A program made the position numbers and the translations under genes. This document shows, one piece after another, positions 33,601 to 43,732 of a stretch of 64,000 nt of DNA (position 1 is the stretch's first letter; every line of letters starts with the position of its first letter). Under the pieces are notes generated by a model. The model did no database searches. It was not told the DNA's origin and saw only the letters and a program-made list of their open reading frames with translations. Source of the DNA: Furcasterigmium furcatum (Eukaryota > Ascomycota > Sordariomycetes > Glomerellales > Plectosphaerellaceae). The DNA lies in assembly GCA_001599815.1 (NCBI GenBank), contig BCIA01000001.1, forward strand, positions 6,814,961 to 6,878,960, in the 5' to 3' direction.

Positions 33601-34573
33601 TGCCCTGAGCGCTGGCGGACCACAGAGCCGGTCTCCAGGCGACGGATGCGACTGGTGCCGGAGTGTGTATGACCCATTTCGGCTTCTGTCTCTTATCTGC
33701 CGTCTTAGACAGGTCCCAGACAGCACAACGCTGGTCCCATCCAGCGCTGATGAGATGGTTGCCGTCAGGGTGCCAGGATATCGAGTTGCAGAGCTTCTCA
33801 TGGGCGGTGATCCTCAGTAAAGGGGTGGTGGGCTTGCGCACATCCCACTTGAGAACGGCGCCATTCTCTGTGCCGCAGGCGAGCTGGTAGCCGTCCCTTG
33901 GAGACCATTTTGCGTGTCGCACGCCGTCTGCATTGCACTTGAAAGAGGCCCTTGCTTTGTACGTCATGCCGCCAGCCCTGGACTGAACTGGTGCGCGGAT
34001 GTCGAAGTAGCGAATGTAGCCGTCCTGACTGCCGGAGAGTAATGTCGATACCCAGTGGGGGTTCACGTCGATTGTGTTGACCTGGCGAGTATCTTCCCTC
34101 ATCTGAACGCAGTCCATCGGTGATCCGCCCGAGGCAATCCTCGCGATGTCGTAGGAGAAGATCTTGCCGCTCGAGCACGCTGTGAAGATCGTCGAGTCGT
34201 TGGCGAACTTGGCGTCTTTTACGGACAACTGATCGGAAGCGGTAGACGACGCGGCAGACTTGATCGGGTTTGAAGCGGCGACAATGGCGGCGCGGACGTC
34301 GACCCCTTCCTTGATGGACAGGCCATCGAAGATAACGGTCTTGAGCACATGGCCACTTGCGAGCAGCGCGGCGCGACGATCGGAGGAGGCATCGACGCAG
34401 TACAAGGGGTATTTGGCGTCATAACTGACGTACTGGGACGCGCTCGGGCGGTAGGATGGCTGGAGGTGCGGCGCGCTCGTGATTCCCAGGCTCGGGCTCG
34501 TGGTATCGGTCGAGTTGTCGGGCGTCGTCTTGCCGAGGAGCTTCCGCATGATCTTGTTGTCGCGACTATACAT
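30626..34573 (-). CDS. RTC1: WDR24/Sea2/Rtc1 homologue, SEACAT (GATOR2) subunit
   Basis: Uninterrupted 1315-codon frame starting MYSRDNKIMRKLLGK at 34573; upstream in-frame sequence has no ATG. The N-terminal half forms a WD40 propeller (about residues 50-400) with repeats such as LLSGSQDGYIRYFDIR, LACGTENGAVLKWDVR and LISAGWDQRCAVWDLS. A long low-complexity region with SP/TP sites follows. The C-terminus is a Cys/His zinc-binding domain: CPTCRKP, WQCDRCKTHMAPCAVCGH, WWYCPGCAHGGHATCLQGWH and CPLDGCGHACLPGKW. This full architecture is diagnostic of WDR24/Sea2 (yeast Rtc1/Sea2), part of the SEACAT/GATOR2 complex on the vacuole that promotes TORC1 activity when amino acids are present. The gene is complete; no odd features. 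Confidence 0.92.
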   Translation of the reverse strand: MYSRDNKIMRKLLGKTTPDNSTDTTSPSLGITSAPHLQPSYRPSASQYVSYDAKYPLYCVDASSDRRAALLASGHVLKTVIFDGLSIKEGVDVRAAIVAASNPIKSAASSTASDQLSVKDAKFANDSTIFTACSSGKIFSYDIARIASGGSPMDCVQMREDTRQVNTIDVNPHWVSTLLSGSQDGYIRYFDIRAPVQSRAGGMTYKARASFKCNADGVRHAKWSPRDGYQLACGTENGAVLKWDVRKPTTPLLRITAHEKLCNSISWHPDGNHLISAGWDQRCAVWDLSKTADKRQKPKWVIHTPAPVASVAWRPALWSASAQGKRAAQVAVSYESASVARYGIRAVHVWDLARPTMPFKELDWFRAPPSSLIWLDQDILWTVGDDGNFNQCDVAFAPKVVDRVSTSSVAFSSRGDVAMFLDERPHQRPRPAIVHHQEVNAVPRSSYGSSPTTPMLSISRSDSEDDVVGSFLGPRRRTGGRKRRHSVRSIPALSTTPPSGPGTGEHLLSLEQAMKVTGFFKTQQAMAVGRVPSSTKANNYQYLTQCYLETLQRDLPYTEGGKPLVDRVISIMETFAFAAESVEQFRLAQTWRILGYAMGLLLRRRAQYHLESRLGHFAKVPAISKPKEPANASELMLLKISRNGIGEQSPRRSSAVSLNLDRGSVTTRSLLSEEIESTSNVPTPVARPVREDDADRDKHRHGVNLTPVLELDHFSLPPAASTLNFSSPRKRLDSVPLSTTSEESDGTRMSSTEGYDFYDTDAITHAIDVPEPTDPGIQSSHAPPHPQKPARVMRHDSDESFSQMFSMSDTSRKAATLMTADGMSGSRQSTIETVKEQDEDEEQGEYESRIRGKEIEESPGPSQPQSLQNRRPIRPADSPEELFMISQTTVGSDTIASEEPSQQSQSFSLEPQSFDDHAPLHVGVMTSASAKASPDDHHLDSTPTIMESDYLPWSDDPLYPHPLASSPVPVDSPPLDPYNLLTRTLDFELRTSVLNASAMVLLLKPLVPDSVIDPHRAGSILRSHHARLSSMRLFVEAALLRNLCVQGWPAGFPEWGENYTAIFGPAQQGVKGGLLCPTCRKPREIDPKKGPGALWQCDRCKTHMAPCAVCGHREASAAVLPVVEGMVGAAKNDEEIMSVWWYCPGCAHGGHATCLQGWHAPGGHDEPPSSDGFDGSDGCCPLDGCGHACLPGKWRDEKTITRADEVGRAAVEKARTLPTGRKSSSATGSPSLPPLNNAVRGDGMEVPQSRAVESVRETLAGAAAAWAGGGGRPGHGAMAGHPGPGAGILSSSPGRAAERGDRERRKSVKFVPTER

Positions 34574-35765
34574 TATGATGGCGCGCTGTGAGCGAGAGCG
34601 CCGCCATGGGCGCTCTCTATATCCCGGTGCTCTGTGTGGTGCTGGGGTGTTGCTGGGGGGTGTCGGAGACCAACAGGTTGTGTCCAAGACTCGGCGGAGG
34701 CGGTTTGCGACGAAGACGGAGCTTGAGCTTGATAGGAGCTTCCATTGTTCGGGACGTTGCAGGCGCTGTCAGTGACGATTAAGGTGGGGCTGTAATTATC
34801 GGGTTAACGGGGAGAGGGGTATTCATATATCCGATATCAGATTATTGGAATATCCGTCTATGATCTTGTTGGTCCCTCTCACCGCCTTTTTTGTCGGCAT
34901 CGGATCTCACCTCTTCATCTTTTTCTCACATCGGAAGCTGCCCGTCGACTCGACTCTTCCGCCTCGAGAAATCCAGGCTGCTATATGGCAATGCTAAGCC
35001 CCTAAGACGTCATTATTGGAACCTCACCGCCTTTAAAAGCGAGGGAGTGATGCCCAATTTCGACCCGTCTTCACCGCCTTTTATTTTCCCCATCAACGGC
35101 ACAGCCTGACCTGGTGGCGGCGCCGAACACGTTCATCTCATGTGCAACATCCCTCGTGGCTTCCCGAGAGTTTGTCGATCAAATGCGGAACACAGTGAAC
35201 ATATGTCTCCAGGTTTGCAGCATTGGCCTCCGTCAACATGGTCAGCCAGCGGGTTCCGAGACCTGCGAGGGTAGGGCAGGCTGGCCTGCGATTTTGCAGG
35301 CGGCTGCCATCATCTGGCACGACTCGGGCTTGCACCTCGAGAAAACCTACTTGGTCTTCAGCACCTTCAATCTTCCGGTCATGAATCCAGAAGGCATACA
35401 TTAGGCATATTTTGCATTCCATGCTAATACACAGCCCCGGGAATACTCTCATTTCGTTTTCCTCCCGGCATTGACAGCTGGCCGTGGCTCAGTGGTCCCA
35501 AATGGCCCTCAAGCACACCGAATCTAGGTATCGCCCATTGACATACAACACTCTTTAGACAGCGACGCCCCGTGTCCCAGGTGCCGTGCTCTTTCGCCCT
35601 CTGAAAACGCGGATTCTTCTTTTCTTCTTTGTACCTTCCATCCCATCCTCTGTCTCCCCAAGCCTGCCTGCCCCGGGTTCCCCAGGTCGCTGTCCTTCAC
35701 AGCGCAACTGTCGGACCATCACGAACATCTCTCGTTGGGCAGCATTGGACCCATTCCTTTTGGCT
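34574..35765. other. Divergent intergenic region
   Basis: Shared upstream region of the WDR24-like gene (minus) and the C2H2 gene (plus). The frame at 35114-35404 starts with GTG, lacks splice or domain support and is not called. Confidence 0.45.
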
Positions 35766-36709
35766 ATGGCAGGCTCTTCGCATCAGTCGACGGAAAACGA
35801 CTATGAGGACCTTTCACATGATTCCGATATCAGGAATTGGCAGATCTTGCAACCTGCACCCCGATTCCCCAGTGCTGCCATGGACGTAGCAGGTGCTCAG
35901 CCGGAGAACCGAGAAGTCCTCTTCTCATTTATGGAACAGACTTCCGTGGAAGCGGAGGTGCCATTCGACGAAGAGGAACCCCAGCCTCCTCAACAGCATC
36001 AACCGGCCTGGCCGCCGCCCGGCCCTTACCAGCAACCATACTTCCATGGCATTCCGCCCACATTCATTGACGCCTTTAATGGGGAATCGTCCAGCTATCC
36101 GTCAGGAAACTCGTTCTACCCTCCGGCCAATGAGGCGTCTTTTCTACAGGAGGACTATCCAAAGTACGTGCCAGGTTCCGGTACTCTCGTTCTGACACTG
36201 GCTGACCATCTCGCAGCCATAACCAGCGGAGCTTCGATGCTGCTTCATGGACACCGCTGATTGCTTCAGGGGGGCTGGCGCCCATGCCTCTGCAACCCCA
36301 TCTGGGAGGATTAGGCCAGCCGCCGCAGAAGCCGACGCCCCTTCCGCCTCGTTCCCGTCGGAGTGACGCGAGCAGCGTCCGCAGCGACAATACTCACTTC
36401 TGCGAGTCATGCCGCCTGCCGTTTTCCACAAAGAAGGCCTTTGAACGTCACCTCCGGGAGACGAAAATCCACCAGGGACCCGACGCCCGGCCCTATACCT
36501 GCAGATGTGGGAAGAAGGACTTCCGAGTCGACAACTTCATCAAGAGACACCTCGAGAACTGCAAGCTCAAGGCCGCCCATCCCCGTGACTCTTTCCATAT
36601 CTGCAAATGCGGGCACAAGGACAAGGTCGCCGCCACGGCGCGCGAGCACCTGTATCAGTGCCCGTCCAGACGGCCACCGGGCCGCCCTCCTACCGTCACC
36701 TCTCCTTAG
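35766..36709 (+). CDS. C2H2-type zinc-finger protein
   Basis: Exons 35766-36163 and 36217-36709, about 296 residues; intron 53 bases with GTACGT donor, join EDYPNHNQRSFDAASW. The N-terminal half is acidic and Pro/Gln-rich (EEEPQPPQQHQPAWPPPGP), as in activation or linker regions. The C-terminal third carries a classical finger, HFCESCRLPFSTKKAFERHLRETKIH, then two non-standard Cys/His units: YTCRCGKKDFRVDNFIKRHLENC and HICKCGHKDKVAATAREHLYQC, each with CxC or a closing Cys. The sequence ends in a basic Pro/Arg run (RRPPGRPPTVTSP), AT-hook-like. It is probably a nuclear regulator; target genes unknown. The upstream in-frame extension from 35586 lacks ATG, so the first ATG after it was taken. 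Confidence 0.75.
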
Positions 36710-37790
36710 CCGTTTCTCGGCACCTGTCCTCGACTTTGGAGCACACTGTCTTCGATTACTACAGAATTGTTTCCCATTTCACGTACTCACTGGTCTTCTT
36801 TGCTTCTTGGCCTCATGGGACAGAGCCAATCCGCGCCGTTTCTGCGTTCCATGTCTTGCCAGGGCTGTTCGGGGTGTTCGCGCGTCCTGCTTCGTTATTC
36901 TTTCACTGTATGTCGATCTTATGAGGGGACGGGGCCTCTTCTCCGGAACACGACGGGAACTTCTTCATGGATAGACTTTCGGCTTTCGCACTCTAATGCT
37001 CCAAAGACGATGTGGGATGGGGTTCATATTTTCATTTTCTCTCGACGGGGAGTCGAAGACAGGGCTCTTTATATACCTCAACTCGACATTCGTACCATCC
37101 ATCTTCCACTCTTGTGAGAAAATTGTAATTCCAGTGCGCCTAGGAGTTTCACGGGCACGCTCATCTTCGGCAATGCACTGAGGCTCAATGGCCCGCGTGG
37201 TAGGATCGCACAGTCGTCCCTACACCCCCGTGCTATGGCCGGGCAAAGGTCTTTCCGCTGCTGCCTAGGCGGCACATTTCGGTGAGTCCAGTCTATTCTA
37301 ACGGCCCAGCCCAGATGCCTTGAAAATCCCAGTTTCTTGAAATGGGGTCCGCTACATCGGAAGATGACTGGCTGCGTCCGGGGCAAGGCGGCTGTATGAA
37401 CAAGCATCATGTAACACGCTAGTACAGCCTCGCGCTTGGTTTAGATACCGAAGAAAATGACATTTACCCCGTTCTCCCGCACCTCGTGATCCCAAATGGT
37501 GACGTGTCCGGCCCCTGGTTCGGTCTAAGTCATGCCGTTCGCCTCGGGCGAAGTGGGCCTGGAGAGGCGGCCGGCCGGTTTTGTGGGCCGCGAACCACGG
37601 CGTGAGGTCGGGTCCCGGAGCTGATCCGGCCACCGTCCAACGCCCGTTGGAGAACGCGTGACGTGTCACGCGTAGGGATGCAGGCGAACACTCAAATGAG
37701 TCAAATCAGGGGGCACGATTCTGGAACGACGCCAAACTCTTATATGAGATGGGGAAAATACTGTCTTCTCTTTCTACACAGCTCGAGTCC
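36710..37790. other. Intergenic, tail-to-tail
   Basis: About 1.1 kb between the C2H2 gene and the convergent DUF3669 gene. Several short frames were examined and none is supported. Confidence 0.45.
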
Positions 37791-38876
37791 TCAATACACT
37801 CCCCCTCTGAACTCATCTATCTTCTGAACAAGCTGGTTGATGAAGCGACCTGGCAGCCCTTCGATGACTCCGCCCCGGCCCTTCAAGAACCCCCTGCTAG
37901 CTTGTAGATACCGAGCCCGGAAGGTCTCCCACACCAGTTGGTCGACTTGATCTGGCCGGCCGGGTTTTGGGTAGAATGGATCATTCCTGCAGAATGCCAC
38001 GACAGCTGAATCGACGCCCGCCTCATCCATGCTGATGGGGCGGCAGCAGTCAAAATCGAGAACCCAGATACAGTGATCATCCAGCAGGCCGACGGTGAAG
38101 CTGCTTCCCTGGCCAAGGCTGCCAGCGCGGTTTGCCGTGGCGCGATCAGGTGCGAGCACAAATTCGACGTCGTTGGCGTCGATGCCAACGCACCAGTGCA
38201 TGTACGCAAGAGCCTCGGCCATGGCACGGGCGTATCGGTTCAAGTCAAGGCCGAGGTCTTCCATCTGGTCGACGTTGAGTGGGTAGTTTCGGAGCGTGAA
38301 TGCTGCGAATCTTGACTGAGTGGTTCGATGGCATTGGCGACGACGGCCTAAGTAGGGGCGCACGATGCAGTCTTCATTCTTCTCGTCGCTCAGGATTTCG
38401 GCCTGGAGAGCGGCAGGGCAGAACTTGCTGACGAGCACTTGCCGGCTCTTGAGGGGCATGGGTGGGATGCGCTCCGAGACGAGGCCGTTGCAAGCCGTGT
38501 AGCCGAAGGGAAGGTTGGGCAGAAGCAGCTGCCAGAATTCTTCATCATGTGAAGGTACCCATGTTGGGTTTGATGGGAAGTTGATTTGCGATTCTTGGCC
38601 GATTTCAGGAATCACCCCGGCTAGGCATGCCAGGATGCTGGCATGAACGCGGAAGTCGTTGAAAAGATTTCGGCCGGGGCCTCCGTCCCCCCGCTTGACG
38701 ACAACATCTGCCGACTGTTCGGCTGAGGGCGCGTCTGGATTTGCCCAAACGGAGCCGCAATGACCAGCACCTACTCTTCGGAGTGGCGTGGTCGAACGTG
38801 CCAAGGACGATTCTCGGATATGATTTGCGTCTGACGCTTGCGACATTGCTGGTGGTGTGGCTGCTGACTGTATCAT
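37791..38876 (-). CDS. DUF3669-domain protein
   Basis: Single exon of 361 residues from ATG 38876. A TATA-like box at 38962-38970 lies about 86 bases upstream. The N-terminus has a glycine-loop-like RRVGAGHCGSVWA followed by VVVKRGDG, reminiscent of kinase-fold proteins. The C-terminal block (CIWVLDFDCCRPISMDE, AVVAFCRNDPFYPKPG, LWETFRARYLQAS) is the DUF3669 signature; family members are often mislabelled zinc finger protein. No zinc finger is visible. The kinase-like fold is an inference; canonical catalytic HRD and DFG are not evident (LDFDCC occupies the DFG-like place). Function unknown. Confidence 0.8.
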   Translation of the reverse strand: MIQSAATPPAMSQASDANHIRESSLARSTTPLRRVGAGHCGSVWANPDAPSAEQSADVVVKRGDGGPGRNLFNDFRVHASILACLAGVIPEIGQESQINFPSNPTWVPSHDEEFWQLLLPNLPFGYTACNGLVSERIPPMPLKSRQVLVSKFCPAALQAEILSDEKNEDCIVRPYLGRRRQCHRTTQSRFAAFTLRNYPLNVDQMEDLGLDLNRYARAMAEALAYMHWCVGIDANDVEFVLAPDRATANRAGSLGQGSSFTVGLLDDHCIWVLDFDCCRPISMDEAGVDSAVVAFCRNDPFYPKPGRPDQVDQLVWETFRARYLQASRGFLKGRGGVIEGLPGRFINQLVQKIDEFRGGVY

Positions 38877-38961
38877 GGTGGTGGTGTGTGATGAAGGTTT
38901 GTTGGGTAAGTTTTGCTGGGTAAGTTTTCTTTGGCTTCTAAACTAAAGGGGATCTTGGGCC

Positions 38962-38970
38962 CTTTATATA
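38962..38970 (-). promoter_or_regulatory. TATA-like box of DUF3669 gene
   Basis: TATATAAAG on the minus strand, about 86 bases before the ATG at 38876. Confidence 0.4.
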
Positions 38971-39300
38971 GTTATAGTATTTCCCAGGCGACTTGGGTGG
39001 CTTGGTTACCTTTAACTTTCCGCAAGTCACGAGAATAATGGACTCTGCTGTCCATATTACTAAACGTTGATCGCTGTGAATCATCTATAGATATCCACTT
39101 CCTCGTGGAAATTACTATTGTTGGGTCCTGTCAATATGAGAGTCAGTTTGATGATGTGACTCGTAACAACTCGAGCACGGAAGTCCTGGCCCTCACCCGC
39201 CACCGCAAATCACCTCCTGCTACGAGCCTAGAGCTAGTCTATTAGTACGTAACGATACACTAAAGCTAAACTAGCCATCAGAGGCATGGAATTCACAAGC

Positions 39301-39372
39301 GACCCTGGCCTTGAGGCTCCTGGCCTTGACGTCCCTGACCTTGGCCTTGCCGTCCCTGACCTTGGCCTTCAC
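39301..39372. repeat. Minisatellite, 15- and 21-base units
   Basis: Two 21-base units differ only in their last three bases (39331-39351 and 39352-39372, each starting GTCCCTGACC). They are preceded by related 15-base units containing CTGGCCTTGA (39301-39330). On the plus strand the array is open and would encode a repeating VPDLGL pattern within a 62-codon frame (39286-39474), which is not called as a gene. Confidence 0.65.
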
Positions 39373-40057
39373 GTCCACGGTGCAGAAGCGTGGTGTGGGA
39401 AGTTCGTGACTGACTTTAGACATAACAGTGCAACGAGTGTCTTCGTTCTAAAACACGGCAGGCCCGCACTATAGTACGTTCTCATGATTGTGCTCGGCGC
39501 TCTCTGACTTGCATCCCGCACACGTCCCAAGTTCGGAGTGTCCCCCGTGGATCCCGCGCCAAGACGTTGCCCCTTCTCTGAAATTAACCGGAAAACCGCA
39601 GCCCCCCCTCGTGCTGCGGATCATCCATGGTCAAAACACAGTCGAAAGTGAGCACGGTCATCGGTGAGCTGTGAGGATGCGATGGCACTCCCAAAGCGCT
39701 CTGAGGTGAGACGGCTGGTCTGAATACGCCCATGCCAAGCAGACTCACCCCTGGCAAGCTGCAATTGAGGCTCCACCCTAATATGGGACGATGCGTATCC
39801 AAAGCCATCCTATTCGTTGAAGCTTGGTACCTTGAATGGGTCTTGTCAGGTCCAATCACAAGCGGCTATTTACGGGAACGCATCTTCCTCTACCCCTTCG
39901 AAAGGATGGATGTTCATTGCGGTCCGGTTAATACGGGCTGTGTATTGATACTCGATAGTCTGGATCCTGATTTCTGGTGATACTATCTAGTGTCAAGGGG
40001 TTCTTCGCTAACTCGGGAGGAAAGCGGGCGCAGTGACCCGGTCTGCCGAACCAAAGG

Positions 40058-40063
40058 TATAAG
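40058..40063 (+). promoter_or_regulatory. TATA-like box of RTA1 gene
   Basis: TATAAG about 117 bases before the ATG at 40175. Confidence 0.3.
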
Positions 40064-40174
40064 ACACGCACCGGGCCCTTGGATATGCCACAACCCGGAA
40101 CTCAGACTCGCTCATTCATCTTTTCCTCTGCCTTTCTCCAACATTCTTGCGTAGAAAAATCCCCATCCACAGTT

Positions 40175-41194
40175 ATGGAGAACAGACCAGATGGTCGCCC
40201 CATTCCTGATGGTTATAAGATCATCGAAGGCGTCGACCCGTACAACGGCTGGTTCTACCTTTGGAAATACGTCCCCTCTGTCCCCGCCGCTTCCATTTTC
40301 ATGGCTCTTTTTCTTATCTTTACCGTGCTCATATCCTGGAAAATCTGGAAGACCAAGACTTGGTACTGCATCATCTTTGTCGTCGGTGGTCTGTGTAAGT
40401 TACGTCAGCTGGGTGCCCCGTACTTCGCATCTTGCTAACGAGCCTTCTCCTGAACAGTCGAAGTCATCGGGTACGCGGGCCGCATTATCGCTCACAACAA
40501 TACTGGGAAGCTTCTCCCATTCTCAATCCAGATCGTTGCCATCCTCCTTGCGCCGGTTCTCTTCGCCGCCTCTATATATATGACACTCGGCCGACTGATC
40601 CGCACTCTCGGAGCCCATAGCGCTGGCGCCGCGCTCAAGCATGCCCTCGTCCGGCCCGACTGGCTGACACGGGTCTTCGTTGCCGGTGATGTCACGGCAT
40701 TGCTCATGCAGGGCACGGCATCGGGCCTCATGATCATGGTTGAGCACGTACAGACAGGAAGCAACCTCGTCGTTGCAGGCCTTGCTTTCCACGTCATGGT
40801 TTTCGGGCTCTTCTGGATCACGGCAGGATTGTTTCACTGGAGAGTACGCCGAGATGGTCTGTTTGACCAGCCCGAATCTCTGGCCTCTGCCTCGCCTGCG
40901 GCGGTCGGATGGAGTCGGACCCTCGGTATGCTCTACGGCTGCAGCGCGTTGATCATGACGCGGTCTATTTTCAGGATGATCGAGTTCATCATGGGAGACG
41001 GCGGGTACTTGCTCTCGGCTGAGTGGCCGCTGTATGTGTTTGATTCAGCCCCCATGTGGGTTGTCATGGTCGTTTTCTGGTGGTATTTCCCGTCTGGACT
41101 GAAGGTGCCTGCAAAAAAGAAGGGGGCTGTTGACAATGGTGGTCCCCTTGGCAGCGTGGTTGAGGTTTCTGCGCCGGCAAACGAAAAGGTCTGA
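40175..41194 (+). CDS. RTA1-like seven-helix membrane protein
   Basis: Exons 40175-40394 and 40458-41194, about 318 residues; intron 63 bases (GTAAGT...AACAG), join GGLFEVIGYAGR. The family signature EVIGYAGR is followed by seven hydrophobic helices, LLAPVLFAASIYMTLGRLI, the conserved FVAGDVTALLMQGTASGL and the end block RSIFRMIEFIMGDGGYL...EWPLYVFDSAPMW. These are hallmarks of the fungal RTA1/RSB1 lipid-translocating exporter family. Members sit in the plasma membrane and are linked to sphingoid-base export or resistance to toxic compounds. The precise substrate cannot be read. The hydrophilic lysine-rich tail is cytosolic. Confidence 0.9.
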
Positions 41195-41581
41195 GCTCAC
41201 CTTGACGAGAGGGCTGCAGGATCAAGGGTTTAATATGGATAAGGAATTTTGTATAGATTGGACAGCACGAAGTTTTATTTACAGTTTCCGTAGCCGTACA
41301 GCCATGCGCTTGAGTAACATGTCAGTACTAACAACTGTAATAAATTCAACGTCAAAATCCGGTACCCTTTCCATCCAAACATTTGTCAGTGTTGAACAAA
41401 TGGTTCATGGACGGGCGACGAGTAGTACCGAAGTTCCAACGGGATGACCCGGCAATAGTTCGGTCCGCGCTCACCTCGTACTTAGCCGCTAGAGCTTGCA
41501 TTATCCATCTGTCTTCTCTCCGCCACTTCGGCCTCGAGCCTGCTGCCTGTCCCCCCACGCGCCACAGCTCGACGACTCGAG
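41195..41581. other. Intergenic
   Basis: Short spacer between RTA1 and Zn2Cys6 genes; 3' flank plus promoter. No further signal. Confidence 0.5.
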
Positions 41582-42970
41582 ATGCGCCGCACACACACGA
41601 AATCGAGGCTCGGATGCCGAGACTGTAAGAAGAGACGCATCAAATGCGACGAGGGCAGACCTTCCTGCGCCCATTGCATCTCTTCAGGGCGCTCCTGTTC
41701 CTTCAGCCAGCTGTACGAGCCGAATCTCCCCGCATTGAAGCCGCCAAGCGCTGTCGCGGTTTCTTCGACTTCACCCGCACTCCCCACCCCGGTGGAGGTA
41801 CCAGAGTCATCGATACTGCAGTCGACGCTATCAGTCAGGCAACGTGGAGATGAGTCCGTCTTACCTAGCAACGGGGTTTCAGGCGGACTGGGCACCATTC
41901 AAGCATTGGGGGTGGCCTCGCCTTCATACAGCCTACACCACTTCGAGCTGCTTCATCACTTCTCCGCTGTTCTCAGCAAGCCTCTCGTCATTGACAGCGC
42001 TCACACGACGGGGTTCGCTGATCTAGCGGTACGCCAAGCATCTACCTGCTCTTTCCTGATGGATGAGCTGCTGGCTCTGTCTGCTGTTCACAAAAGCACC
42101 ACACTTCCCGCATCGGAGAATGAAGCGATCGAAGCCCTCCGAAACGAGGCGGCCGTTCTTCAGGGGCGCGCGATCTCGTCCTACAGAACTGTCCAAGATA
42201 CCATCGAGGGTTCGAGCCACCAGTCTGGACCCGGACTCGGCCCCAGCGGTTCAAGCTCCAATGCCGCCAACACCGGGGGCAGCGCCTACGAAACCCATTA
42301 CTTGAATGCCTTTCTATTCTCATCGCTTGTCGGGCAGCACAGCCTGTTTGACACATTCTCACCAACACCCTACGACGATGTGGATCTCCTGCTCGATCGC
42401 TTCTTGCGCTGCGTGCGTCTGCATCGAGGCATCGGCGCCGTCTCCCAGTCCGCTCGTCCGACCATCGGAGCCCAGGTCACCGCAGCTCTGGGGACCAAGC
42501 TGGAAGATAGCCCCAGTTTGGCCGGGGAGGTGGCCCACGAAGCCTTTCGCATGGCGGCGGAATGCGACCGGCTCTCGCGACGTCTCGAGCTCTTCGAGGA
42601 TCGCCACCAGGACCCCGAGGAAGCTCAGGCATGCCAGAACGCCGTCAGAATCTTGTCATCCATGTTTCACCAGTATGGAAGCTGCCGCGATGCAAGCAGT
42701 ACCAGGCTGTATCTGCTCCGGGTCGTTCATGAGTGGCCGGTGCGGCTGTCGGACCTCTACATACGTCTGCTGGAGCAGCGAAAGAAGGAAGCCTTGGTGG
42801 TGTTGGTCTACTATGGAATGTTGCTCCATCAAGCTCGATTCTACTGGCCGATCCGTGAGGGAGGTCGTTACTTGGTCAACCTGATGACGGTTGCGCTGGG
42901 GCATACTTGGGCCGAGTGGGTGGTGTATCCGAATCAGCAGATCGCAGAGGATTCAGGTCTGGGTGACTGA
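41582..42970 (+). CDS. Zn2Cys6 transcription factor
   Basis: Single exon, 462 residues. The binuclear cluster lies at the extreme N-terminus with cysteines 12, 15, 22, 29, 32 and 39 (CRDCKKRRIKC, CAHC, SGRSC). A Pro/Ser-rich linker and a helical regulatory region follow, containing LHHFELLHHFS and FLMDELLALSAVHKS. This placement is typical of the sterol-uptake-control-like group of fungal regulators. It is nuclear; target genes are unknown, and it sits between an RTA1-type membrane protein and a copper transporter gene. No intron signal is needed for continuity. Confidence 0.9.
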   Translation: MRRTHTKSRLGCRDCKKRRIKCDEGRPSCAHCISSGRSCSFSQLYEPNLPALKPPSAVAVSSTSPALPTPVEVPESSILQSTLSVRQRGDESVLPSNGVSGGLGTIQALGVASPSYSLHHFELLHHFSAVLSKPLVIDSAHTTGFADLAVRQASTCSFLMDELLALSAVHKSTTLPASENEAIEALRNEAAVLQGRAISSYRTVQDTIEGSSHQSGPGLGPSGSSSNAANTGGSAYETHYLNAFLFSSLVGQHSLFDTFSPTPYDDVDLLLDRFLRCVRLHRGIGAVSQSARPTIGAQVTAALGTKLEDSPSLAGEVAHEAFRMAAECDRLSRRLELFEDRHQDPEEAQACQNAVRILSSMFHQYGSCRDASSTRLYLLRVVHEWPVRLSDLYIRLLEQRKKEALVVLVYYGMLLHQARFYWPIREGGRYLVNLMTVALGHTWAEWVVYPNQQIAEDSGLGD

Positions 42971-43732
42971 CAGCCGGGAACTCGAGGTGTAAAGCACATA
43001 ATTGTGTTAGCTCAGGGAATGGAAGGTGGATAGCTTCATGGTTCCAGGCTACCTACCTACTCCTGGTCATCCCCACGGGCCGAAGAAAGTCTATATATGG
43101 TTTCTTCCGTCGCACGCTGGCCAAGATGCAACGGCAAGCAACACCAAGTATTCCATACAAATGCCGGTCGCATGCGAACGCTTAATTGGGACTTAAGAAA
43201 AGAACATGCGGTCAGGCCAGACATTCTTCCGTATTTGTGGTGGCCGATGGACCCTGCAGAAACTTGCTCAAACCTTCGCAGATAAGCCCACGACAGCCTC
43301 CTAGATGGCCTGACATCGAAGCTATCGACGCCCCGAAAAGCCTCGAGCGCGGGACGACAAGGAAGAGAGATCTTTCCATTGGTCAAATGCCGCCATCATT
43401 TTGTTGGTCGGGATCATCGTGCACCGACCGGGGTCTGGGCGTGAGGGTCGAAGGAGATATCGAGAACGAGTCAAACGACCACTGCAAATCGACGCAAAAG
43501 CTCTCAAATCGGCTGAAAAGATGAAATTGAGACGGATGAACAGGCCACGTGTGGATCCAATGCTGGAAACAAGTCTGTCTCTAAAAGCCTGGTGTGCGCC
43601 ACGTGAAGGTGACTTTTCTCGGATTCCCATCACCATCCAGCCCTTCGCGACCAGATTTTCGACCGTCTCCTCGGGACAGTGCCAGATCGCACCCCAAAAC
43701 CACCAGGTCTCAAGCTTTGTACAGCCTTCACA
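42971..43732. other. Intergenic
   Basis: Spacer of 0.76 kb including the copper-transporter promoter. No copper-regulatory motif was recognised with confidence. Confidence 0.45.

Larger units (their letters stand above)
38877..40174. other. Intergenic with minisatellite
   Basis: Divergent spacer of 1.3 kb holding the promoters of the DUF3669 gene (TATA 38962-38970, minus) and the RTA1 gene (TATA 40058-40063, plus), and a short tandem repeat at 39301-39372. Confidence 0.5.

Noticed and set aside
35114..35404. 96-codon frame in the WDR24/C2H2 spacer
   Set aside because: Begins with GTG, not ATG, and has no motif.
35483..35510. GGCCGTGGCTCAGTGGT, resembling a tRNA D-arm or Leu/Ser tRNA start
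   Set aside because: No cloverleaf, T-arm GGTTCRAAT box or acceptor stem could be completed downstream.
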